The position numbers and the translations under genes were made by a program. A stretch of 56,514 nucleotides of DNA from MADRE2 sp964397015 (GTDB lineage: Bacteria > Desulfobacterota > Desulfobacteria > Desulfobacterales > Desulfobacteraceae), in contig CAYNHL010000009.1 in the NCBI GenBank assembly GCA_964397015.1, positions 1-56,514 of the forward strand, given 5' to 3'. The notes below the pieces were generated by a model. The model was not told the DNA's origin. It saw nothing but the letters and a program-made list of their open reading frames with translations, and did not search any database. Shown piece after piece: positions 50,111-56,514 of the stretch. Position 1 is the first letter of the stretch. Each line of letters opens with the position of its first letter.

Positions 50111-51667
50111 TTAACCAGGCACCGGAACGGACGGGAAACGGGAGCGGTCGGTATGGGGATAGAACTTTGCGCCTGAAAAAAGATTCATGAATTCCTGGTT
50201 GACATTGAGCTCGATATAGGTAATGCCCTGCCGGATTGCCATCACACGGTCAAAGGCACCAGGGGTTGTGAGCATCATGCAGGCACCTTTCAGGGAGCTG
50301 TTGCCCAGGACATGGAACCTCTCCTTTTCCAGATCGGGCAGCATGCCTATGGATATGGCGGATGCCGGATCGATGTAGGACCCAAAGGTGCCGGCTACAA
50401 AAAAAGACTCCAGGTCAGTGAAGTCAATACCGGCGGTATGCCGGACGATTACCTCTAAAATGGTATACATGGCGGCTTTTGAACTGGTAAGGGAATTGAG
50501 GTCCGCCTGGCTGAACAGGATATCGGTCCCTGTGCCGGAACCGTTTTTTTCCACCAGGATGAAATGCTGGATTCCGTCCTTGTCCTTCAACCGTTCCCTG
50601 CATATCTCAGGGACGAATTTCCCCCTAATATCGATCATGCCTGATAGAAACAGCTGGGCTGCCAGGTCTATCATACCCGAGCCACAGATTCCCACCGGGG
50701 GTTTATCGTCAATGGTATGCACTGATATATCAAGTGTCCGGGCATCGATGACCACACGGTCAATCACACCGGGACGGGCCGTCATTCCCATTGCACTGAC
50801 ACCGCCTTCGAGGGCGGGTCCTGCCGCGCCTGCACAGGCAATGAGCCAGTCTTTATTTCCCACGACAATCTCGGCATTGGTTCCCACATCCACCAGGATA
50901 CATGGCGCTTCTTTTTCATCGAGCTTTGAAAACAACAGCCCGGCCATCAAATCTCCGCCAAAATAACTCCCGATATTGGGAAACAGGAAAACAAGGCCTG
51001 TGGTGTTAATATCCAGGCCTGCCTCCCGGGCACAAAGAGTATCCAGAACATTGACACAGGGGATATAGGGTTCCTTGATCATTTCAAACGGGTCGATCCC
51101 GAGAAAGAGATGGGTCATGGCGGTATTACCGGCACCTGCCACCAGGAACACATCTTCGGGTCCAAGTCCCTGATCCCGGCACAGGCTGTCGATATGCACA
51201 TTCACTTCGTCGACAATCAATGCCCGGAGCCTCTCCCGGCCGGTCTCGGTCATGGCATGGTGAATCCGTGTCAGGACATCGGGACCGATCCCGCTCTGGG
51301 GGTTGTCAAAACCGGTCTCTTTGAGAACCTGGCCGGTGGCAAGATCCACGAGACTGAGAGCCACGCGGGTGGTACCTATATCCATGGCTATACCGGCTAC
51401 TGTCCGGGGATGGTCCATCGGAAGTACAGCCGCCACCATCCAGGCCGTCTGTCCGGGAAACACCACCGCCTTTATCCGGTGATCCGCCTGCCTGAGTGTT
51501 TTCGGCAACTGCCGGAGCAAACCTGCAGGAACAATGATTCTGTCAGTTCCAAGCTGGGTTGACAAAGCTTTTTCAAGCCGCTCTGCGTCAGCGGTATTAT
51601 CGGCCAGGCTGGGGGAATCCACCCTGAGATCAACCACGTAACAAGACAGTCCTGCAGGATGTGTCAT
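50111..51667 (-). CDS. RACE-like ASKHA ATPase without ferredoxin domain
   Basis: 518 residues, DUF4445 (RamA/RACE-like) protein. It starts inside the stop of the upstream paralogue (ATGA overlap). ATPase-fold motifs: IAMDIGTTRVALSLVD, VAGAGNTAMTHLFLG, LVDVGTNAEIVVG, GICGSGMIDL and VAGTFGSYIDPASA. The N-terminal ~85 residues are unlike the ferredoxin of the full protein and have no Cys cluster. RACE proteins use ATP to drive reduction of Co(II) corrinoid; without a cluster this copy may need the ferredoxin of its partner or bind another corrinoid protein. Whether it is catalytic is open. Confidence 0.8.
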   Translation of the reverse strand: MTHPAGLSCYVVDLRVDSPSLADNTADAERLEKALSTQLGTDRIIVPAGLLRQLPKTLRQADHRIKAVVFPGQTAWMVAAVLPMDHPRTVAGIAMDIGTTRVALSLVDLATGQVLKETGFDNPQSGIGPDVLTRIHHAMTETGRERLRALIVDEVNVHIDSLCRDQGLGPEDVFLVAGAGNTAMTHLFLGIDPFEMIKEPYIPCVNVLDTLCAREAGLDINTTGLVFLFPNIGSYFGGDLMAGLLFSKLDEKEAPCILVDVGTNAEIVVGNKDWLIACAGAAGPALEGGVSAMGMTARPGVIDRVVIDARTLDISVHTIDDKPPVGICGSGMIDLAAQLFLSGMIDIRGKFVPEICRERLKDKDGIQHFILVEKNGSGTGTDILFSQADLNSLTSSKAAMYTILEVIVRHTAGIDFTDLESFFVAGTFGSYIDPASAISIGMLPDLEKERFHVLGNSSLKGACMMLTTPGAFDRVMAIRQGITYIELNVNQEFMNLFSGAKFYPHTDRSRFPSVPVPG

Positions 51668-53607
51668 TTCGCGGCCCTCATAATTTCAAGCCTTTCTTTT
51701 ATCCTGGGAAACTGGTTCAGATCCGTATGGGGCAGAAACAGAGCACCCATGTAATGGTCCATGTAGGAGGGGGTATCGGCCAGTTCGAAATTTGTCATCA
51801 TTTTGACCACATTGCCGACATCCTGGCGCAGCTTGTTGGTAAGGCAGTTCATCTTGCATCCCAGAAGCGAGCCGTTTCCAAGATAGGTGACCCGGTCGGT
51901 ATCGATTTCCGGCAGCAGCCCTATGGTGATTGCGCTCTCCAGATCTACATAACTGCCGAAGCCGCCAGCCAGAATCACCCTGCTGATGTCATTAATGGTC
52001 AACCCCACTTCATCCAGAAGGGTTAACGCGGCGCTGTACATGGCGCCCTTGGCCCGTATAAGGTTGTCGATGTCCGGCTCGGTAATGGTGATATCACGAT
52101 CGAGCTGGGTTGTCTGGGCATAAGCGAGAACATATTCCCATATACCGTCTGTCATGCGGATTCGCTCTGTCTCCAGGTCTTGATTGAACTTGCCTGAATT
52201 ATCGATAACCCCGATTTCAAACATCCGGGCCACCAGGGTGATGAGACCCGAACCGCAGATACCTTTGGGCTTGACATTGCCGATGGTGAGAATCATGGGT
52301 TCATAGGTCACTGGATGAACCGAGACATCCTCAATAGCGCCTTTGGCAGCCCTCATGCCGAACTTGACCCCTCCGCCTTCAAAGGCGGGACCTGCGGACG
52401 CGGCTGTGCAGACCATCCATTCACGGCTGCCGATCACGATTTCAGCGTTGGTCCCGATATCCATGTAAAGAGTCAAGTCATCGGACCGGTACATGCCGGA
52501 CGCCATGATCCCTGAAATGATATCCCCCCCCACATAGCTGGAAACCCCTGGGTAGAAAAGGGCCATGGCATGGTCATTCAGCTCCAGCCCCACTTCACGG
52601 GCATGAAACGGCGGGAAAAAGATTGCTGCCGGCACATAGGGAGCCAGCCGGATATGCTTCGGGTTTATTTTCAGCAGCAGCTGCGTCATTGTGGTGTTGC
52701 CGGCCAGAGTAACCGTGGTTACCTCTTCCTTGTCTATCCCTGCACGGTCTATACTTTTGGCTATCACCGCGTTAATGGTCGTCACAACCTTCTTGTGAAG
52801 CACATCGAGGCCGTCTCCCTTGATTGCGAAAAGAATCCTGGAGATCACGTCTTCCCCGTAACTGATCTGGCCGTTGAAATCTCCATACTGGCCCAGCACT
52901 TTCCCGGTATGAAGGTCAAGGACCTGGGCATAAATGGTCGTGGTTCCTACATCCACGGCAATGCCGAAATTGCGTGATGTGGTGTCCCCGGGTTCGATGT
53001 GGACAATCGTATTCTTCCCGTCCGGGCGGACCGGGCGGACAATGGTGACGGTCACCTTGAAACCCTGCTCGCGCAGCACATCGGGCAGCTTGCGTATCAG
53101 GCTCAGGCTGGTATCCAGGCGGTGTTCGTCATGATTTGTCCTGAGATAATCCACGATCCTGGCCAGGTCGGCCTGGTGATCTTCCGCATTCGGCTCTTCC
53201 ATTTCAAGGTAAATTTTTTCGACCGGCGGAATGAACAGTCCTTCCTCCCGGAGTTCATCAACATTTACGTCCATGGCAGATGCTTTATGGCGAACCCCGA
53301 TCATGGCATTGAGCCGGCTGGTATCTGTTTCAGATTCAACCGGCACCCTGACAGTCAAATCTGAATTGACGCGCGACAGGCATGCCAGGCGGTATCCCTT
53401 TTCCCGCTCTGCCGAAGACAGTTTTTCCGAAACACCGCCGGTGACCTCCCCGTCCTCTATCAGCACGCGGCATTTACCGCATACACCCTCTCCACCACAA
53501 GAAGCGTTTATATGAATTCCCGCTTCCATGGCAGCCTTTATCAACCGTTCCTGCGGTTCAACCTCGACTGTTTTCCCATATGGTAAAAACTTGATCTGGT
53601 ATGTCAT
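51664..53607 (-). CDS. Reductive activator of corrinoid proteins (RACE), with [2Fe-2S] domain
   Basis: 647 residues, the full-length form. N-terminal [2Fe-2S] ferredoxin with C37-x5-C43-x2-C46-x29-C76 (ASCGGEGVCGKC...LAC), a linker (85-185), then the ASKHA ATPase (about 210-640): IAVDVGTTTIYAQVLDL, LAGNTTMTQLLL, MDIGTNAEIVIG, GICGSGLITL and LAGGFGSYVDLESA. It reduces the Co(II) state of a corrinoid protein back to Co(I) with ATP hydrolysis. In this window the likely client is AcsCD, or another methyltransferase system outside. Precedes the shorter paralogue with a four-base overlap. Confidence 0.88.
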   Translation of the reverse strand: MTYQIKFLPYGKTVEVEPQERLIKAAMEAGIHINASCGGEGVCGKCRVLIEDGEVTGGVSEKLSSAEREKGYRLACLSRVNSDLTVRVPVESETDTSRLNAMIGVRHKASAMDVNVDELREEGLFIPPVEKIYLEMEEPNAEDHQADLARIVDYLRTNHDEHRLDTSLSLIRKLPDVLREQGFKVTVTIVRPVRPDGKNTIVHIEPGDTTSRNFGIAVDVGTTTIYAQVLDLHTGKVLGQYGDFNGQISYGEDVISRILFAIKGDGLDVLHKKVVTTINAVIAKSIDRAGIDKEEVTTVTLAGNTTMTQLLLKINPKHIRLAPYVPAAIFFPPFHAREVGLELNDHAMALFYPGVSSYVGGDIISGIMASGMYRSDDLTLYMDIGTNAEIVIGSREWMVCTAASAGPAFEGGGVKFGMRAAKGAIEDVSVHPVTYEPMILTIGNVKPKGICGSGLITLVARMFEIGVIDNSGKFNQDLETERIRMTDGIWEYVLAYAQTTQLDRDITITEPDIDNLIRAKGAMYSAALTLLDEVGLTINDISRVILAGGFGSYVDLESAITIGLLPEIDTDRVTYLGNGSLLGCKMNCLTNKLRQDVGNVVKMMTNFELADTPSYMDHYMGALFLPHTDLNQFPRIKERLEIMRAAK

Positions 53608-53683
53608 AGGTAATCCTTGTCGTTTCGTGATTTAGTTTTTCTCTGTCAAACAAACATACCGGTCCGGCCGGCATATTATTTCT

Positions 53684-53712
53684 ATCATAGCCAGTCGAAA
53701 TTTTTTTGGCAA
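53684..53712 (-). promoter_or_regulatory. Likely promoter of the RACE pair
   Basis: On the minus strand TTGCCA (53712-53707) and TATGAT (53689-53684) are 17 bases apart, about 75 bases before the ATG of the full-length RACE gene. Confidence 0.5.
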
Positions 53713-53827
53713 GGTCGTTACCTGAAAATCATGAAAAAAGTACTGTTGTGGAAGGAACATAAGGTTTTAATATTTAAGCCGGTTTCCAGAATTTGAGCCC
53801 GGAATGAAGCGGCAGTAAAAATAAGAA

Positions 53828-53857
53828 TTGATATTTTTGCAGCATTATGACTATAAA
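53828..53857 (+). promoter_or_regulatory. Likely promoter of the GlcD-like gene
   Basis: TTGATA (53828-53833) and TATAAA (53852-53857) are 18 bases apart, about 50 bases before ATG 53909. The motif overlaps the potential upstream TTG start at 53828, which argues against that start. Confidence 0.55.
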
Positions 53858-53908
53858 AATGTCTGTAATCCAGTAGTTAAAATCACAAAACGTGAGGATG
53901 GACATGAC

Positions 53909-55342
53909 ATGAAAACTGTGGACGAAAAAAGGCTGCGAGACATTGTCGGTGAGACCAATATCAAAAGCGATCCTTCAGATCTTTATATCTACGGATCCGA
54001 TTCTTCCGTACACCAGTCCCTGCCCTGGGTGGTGGTCCGCCCGGAGAATACCGGGCAGGTCCAGAAAATCATGCAGTATGCCAATGCCGACCTGATACCG
54101 GTAATCACCCGGGGAGGAGGCTCCGGCATGTGCGGCCAGGTGGTTCCGATCCAGGGCGGCATCATCATGGATATGAAAAAAATGAACAGGATTCTTGAAA
54201 TCAACATGCCGGACGTATACTGCCGGGTTGAACCCGGGGTGGTGGATGACGATTTGAACCTGGCGTTGAAACCCTATGGAGTGTTTTTCCCGCCCACACC
54301 GGCATCGAGCAGAATCGCCACGATCGGCGGTGAAATCGGCAATAACGCAAGCGGGGTGAGGTCTGTTAAATACGGGGCCACCCGTGATGCCGTCATGGGC
54401 ATGAAAGTGGTCCTGCCCAATGGAGACCTGGTCTCCCTGGGGGCACATACCCGCGTGGAGGCATCCGGCTATCAACTCCACAAGCTCATGGTCGGATCCG
54501 AAGGCACCCTGGGAATTGTTGTCGAAGCCACTTTGCGGTTCATCCCGATCCCGGAATTCAGGTGTCTCGGGATCGCCAACTTCGATGATCTGCGCAACGC
54601 CGGTGACTCCATCAGTGAAATCATGGCATCCGGGGCCAGTCCGTCAATGCTTGAACTGGTTGATTCCGTGGCAATAAAAGCCGTGAACAAAACCATGAAC
54701 CTGGGCCTTAAGGAAGTCGAGGCAGCCCTTTTATTTGAAGCTGACGGCATGGTCAAGGAAGCGGTTGATTACGAAATTCTCAAAATGAAGGGCATCTGTC
54801 AAAAACATGGCGGCCGGGACATCACCTACAGTTACGATGCAAAAGAACGTGCCAAGATTTTCATGGGACGTAAGAAACTTTTCCCCGCCCTGTCCAAGTA
54901 TGATGATTCACTGGCATCTACATCCCTTGCGGATGACATGGCAGTCCCGTATTCAAAAATGGCCGATCTTGCGGCAAAAATCCACGAAGTGGCAAAGAAA
55001 AACAATATTATCATGACTGCATACGGGCACTGCGGATCAGGATGCATGCACACCAAAATCCTGATGGATACAAACCGGGAAGACCAGTGGGCTTCCGCCC
55101 AAAAAGCCATAACTGAAATTTATGCCTATGTCCGGTCCGTCAGGGGAACGACCAGTGCGGAACATGGCATCGGGCTTTCCAAGGCCCAGGCCTTCAAGGA
55201 TGAAAAGCAAGATTCAATAGCACTGATGAATCTTGTCAAAAAAGCCATCGACCCGAATAATATCCTCAACCCGGGAAAACTGAGTCAGGCCCCTGATGAC
55301 TGGGTCACTGCCACCGGGCTGAGATATGCCGTGAATAATTAA
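53909..55342 (+). CDS. GlcD/D-lactate dehydrogenase-like FAD oxidoreductase
   Basis: 477 residues from ATG 53909 (GAGGATGG upstream). The FAD-binding (PCMH) domain has VVVRPENTGQVQKIM, GGGSGMCGQVVPIQGG and GGEIGNNASGVRSVKYG; the C-terminal substrate domain has MLELVDSVAI, YGHCGSGCMHTKI and GTTSAEHGIGLSKA and ends in NILNPGKL. It oxidises a 2-hydroxyacid (D-lactate or glycolate). The next gene encodes an HdrC-MvhD fusion and the one after a LarA-like enzyme, so D-lactate or another hydroxyacid is plausible. The substrate cannot be settled from sequence. Confidence 0.88.
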   Translation: MKTVDEKRLRDIVGETNIKSDPSDLYIYGSDSSVHQSLPWVVVRPENTGQVQKIMQYANADLIPVITRGGGSGMCGQVVPIQGGIIMDMKKMNRILEINMPDVYCRVEPGVVDDDLNLALKPYGVFFPPTPASSRIATIGGEIGNNASGVRSVKYGATRDAVMGMKVVLPNGDLVSLGAHTRVEASGYQLHKLMVGSEGTLGIVVEATLRFIPIPEFRCLGIANFDDLRNAGDSISEIMASGASPSMLELVDSVAIKAVNKTMNLGLKEVEAALLFEADGMVKEAVDYEILKMKGICQKHGGRDITYSYDAKERAKIFMGRKKLFPALSKYDDSLASTSLADDMAVPYSKMADLAAKIHEVAKKNNIIMTAYGHCGSGCMHTKILMDTNREDQWASAQKAITEIYAYVRSVRGTTSAEHGIGLSKAQAFKDEKQDSIALMNLVKKAIDPNNILNPGKLSQAPDDWVTATGLRYAVNN

Positions 55343-55359
55343 AGAAAAGGCGTTTGAAT

Positions 55360-56298
55360 ATGACATCCCAATTCACCCATCTTGAAAAATGGCAGCATAC
55401 ACTTGCAAGCTGCATCCGTTGCGGATACTGTTTTGAACACTGTCCGCTCATGAAACACACCGGCTGGGAATCAGATGCGCCCCGGGCCAAGATTATCACC
55501 GCCTTCGGCCTGCTGAACGGCGCCATACAACCCACGGACTATATTGCACACCGGATGTTTTCCTGTTTTTACTGCAAACGGTGTGAAGCCGCCTGTTCTT
55601 CCGGCGTTGAGTTGACACAGATCTTTGATGATGTCCAAAGAGACCTTCTTGAAATAGGATTCAAGGGCACGGGCACTGTGTCGATTACCCGGGACAATTG
55701 CGCCAGATGCCTGATATGCGTCAAGGAATGCCCTCACGATGCCAGGTTCTATGACGGAGACCGCATTGTCACTGACCCGGTAAAATGCCGGTCATGCGGC
55801 ATCTGCGTGGAGGTCTGTCCGGCAGGGGCAGCAGGATTCATTGACAATTACGGCACAGGCAGGCAGGACCTTGTGGAAAAAGTCACTGATTTTCTTAAAA
55901 CAGCTCCCCAGGCAAAAGCCATTGTGTTTGCATGTAACTGGTCTTTTTTCCCGGATCTCCAGGCATCAGTCCTGCCGGATTCTGAAGAAAACGAAAAAGA
56001 TTACAAAATTCTGGTCAACATGTGCGGCGGGAGGCTTGAATTCCCGTTACTGATGGCACCCTTTCTAAACCATGCCAGCGGTGTCATGGTAGCATGCTGC
56101 CCGGATGATGACTGTGAAAACAACGGCAACATCAAGGCGGCGGCGCTTGTTGAGTCGATGAAAACCATGCTGGAAAAAATGGACATCGATCCTGAAAGAA
56201 TAAACATGGTACAGGTCAAAGCAGGTGATAAACAAGCATTTCAGGCTCATATCGACACCTTTGTCGAAACCCTGAACCACCTGGGACCCATCCGCTGA
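55360..56298 (+). CDS. HdrC-ferredoxin-MvhD fusion iron-sulfur protein
   Basis: 312 residues from ATG 55360. Two HdrC/GlpC-type [4Fe-4S] motifs (C18-x2-C21-x2-C24-x3-C28; C69-x2-C72-x2-C75-x3-C79), two ferredoxin-type motifs (C114-x2-C117-x2-C120-x3-C124; C143-x2-C146-x2-C149-x3-C153), and from about 185 an MvhD/FlpD domain (IVFACNWSFFPDL, VNMCGGRLEFPLLMAPF, CCPDDDCENNGN). MvhD links electron donors to HdrA, so it probably carries electrons from the GlcD-like flavoprotein to an Hdr-type complex outside the window. The gap to the GlcD-like gene is 17 bases and to larA 15. Confidence 0.88.
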   Translation: MTSQFTHLEKWQHTLASCIRCGYCFEHCPLMKHTGWESDAPRAKIITAFGLLNGAIQPTDYIAHRMFSCFYCKRCEAACSSGVELTQIFDDVQRDLLEIGFKGTGTVSITRDNCARCLICVKECPHDARFYDGDRIVTDPVKCRSCGICVEVCPAGAAGFIDNYGTGRQDLVEKVTDFLKTAPQAKAIVFACNWSFFPDLQASVLPDSEENEKDYKILVNMCGGRLEFPLLMAPFLNHASGVMVACCPDDDCENNGNIKAAALVESMKTMLEKMDIDPERINMVQVKAGDKQAFQAHIDTFVETLNHLGPIR

Positions 56299-56313
56299 AA
56301 AGGAGCTTTCAAC

Positions 56314-56514
56314 ATGCAGATTTGTGTGCCATACGGAAAAGACGGTTCAATGAAAGCCGAACTGGATGACGGCATCCGGGTTTCATTTCTTGAGGCCAAT
56401 GACGTAGAGATCGAGGCCGGCCGGGATATAATCACAGAAGCGGTCAATAATCCCATCAACCAGAAACAGTTCTCCCAGTTCCTGGCCGATGCCGAAGATA
56501 TCCTGGTCATTGTC
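56314..56514 (+). CDS. LarA-like nickel-dependent lactate racemase family protein (3' end cut off)
   Basis: 67 codons are visible before the window ends. The N-terminus MQICVPYGKDGSMKAELDD and the later EAVNNPINQKQFSQFLADAEDILVIV fit the LarA/DUF2088 N-terminal domain. AGGAG lies nine bases before the ATG. LarA itself needs a nickel-pincer cofactor made by LarBCE; those genes are not in view. Some DUF2088 proteins act on other hydroxyacids, so the assignment is provisional. It probably shares a transcript with the preceding two genes. Confidence 0.75.
   Translation, partial: MQICVPYGKDGSMKAELDDGIRVSFLEANDVEIEAGRDIITEAVNNPINQKQFSQFLADAEDILVIV

Larger units (their letters stand above)
53608..53908. 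other. 301-base divergent region between RACE and GlcD-like genes
   Basis: It contains a promoter motif for each direction, listed separately, and a GC-rich CCGGTCCGGCCGG block near 53660. No tRNA, riboswitch or further gene was recognised. Confidence 0.7.

Noticed and set aside
1..56514. CRISPR array or insertion sequence
   Set aside because: No regularly spaced direct repeats, transposase or terminal inverted repeats were seen.

Overview
The window looks like the chromosome of an anaerobic, sulfate-reducer-like Desulfobacterota bacterium, most likely of the order Desulfobacterales. This is an inference from gene content and order, not from a search. The pointers are a complete bacterial-type acetyl-CoA (Wood-Ljungdahl) carbonyl branch, a selenocysteine formate dehydrogenase, HdrC/MvhD- and RnfB-type electron-transfer fusions, CarD, and the order ispE / tRNA-Gln / prs / rplY / pth. 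No phage, insertion sequence or CRISPR array was seen.

Layout. (a) 1-8.3 kb, plus strand: the end of a division and cell-wall (dcw) cluster, murG (cut by the window edge)-murC-murB-ftsQ-ftsA-ftsZ, followed by a radical SAM protein. (b) 8.3-9.7 kb: a truncated holin-like membrane gene and a manganese-type pyrophosphatase, closed by a strong hairpin. (c) 9.65-16.7 kb: a hybrid histidine kinase and an RnfB-GltD fusion on the minus strand, divergent from fdhA. The fdhA frame is interrupted by one UGA at 15103-15105, followed by a convincing SECIS hairpin. (d) 16.7-24.8 kb, minus strand: acyl-CoA synthetase (ADP-forming), phosphopantetheinyl transferase, DUF1844 protein, ispE, tRNA-Gln, prs, rplY, pth, then carD, a terminator and an rluD-type gene. 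(e) 24.9-37.8 kb: the C1 core. fhs-folD run on the minus strand; divergent from them is acsD-acsA(cooS)-acsB-acsC-acsE, then a small unknown gene and cooC. (f) 37.8-43.6 kb, minus strand: a zinc-ribbon/dCache/HAMP protein, an LpxR-like outer-membrane protein, a tRNA-queuosine mannosyltransferase-like glycosyltransferase and a hybrid kinase. (g) 43.8-48.3 kb, plus strand: a second radical SAM protein, a PHP-type histidinol phosphatase, dtd, trmJ and a saccharopine-dehydrogenase-like gene. (h) 48.4-53.6 kb, minus strand: bifunctional ftcD and two tandem corrinoid-activator (RACE-type) ATPases. (i) 53.9-56.5 kb, plus strand: a GlcD/D-lactate-dehydrogenase-like flavoprotein, an HdrC-ferredoxin-MvhD fusion and the start of a LarA-like gene.

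How they fit together. FdhA, Fhs and FolD handle CO2/formate and folate-bound C1 units. AcsE moves the methyl group to the corrinoid protein AcsCD, and AcsA/AcsB make or cleave acetyl-CoA. CooC is a nickel-insertion ATPase and the RACE proteins probably re-reduce inactivated corrinoid. FtcD can add formimino-derived methenyl-THF to the same pool. The ADP-forming acyl-CoA synthetase links acetyl-CoA to acetate and ATP. Methylene-THF reductase is not in the window. Direction (oxidative or reductive) cannot be read from sequence.

The parts least explained by known textbook systems are the long Ala/Lys/Glu-rich tail on AcsD, the RnfB-GltD fusion beside the selenoprotein FDH, the HdrC-MvhD fusion in the lactate-type module, the output-less zinc-ribbon sensor, the paired RACE proteins, and the 97-residue unknown protein between acsE and cooC.
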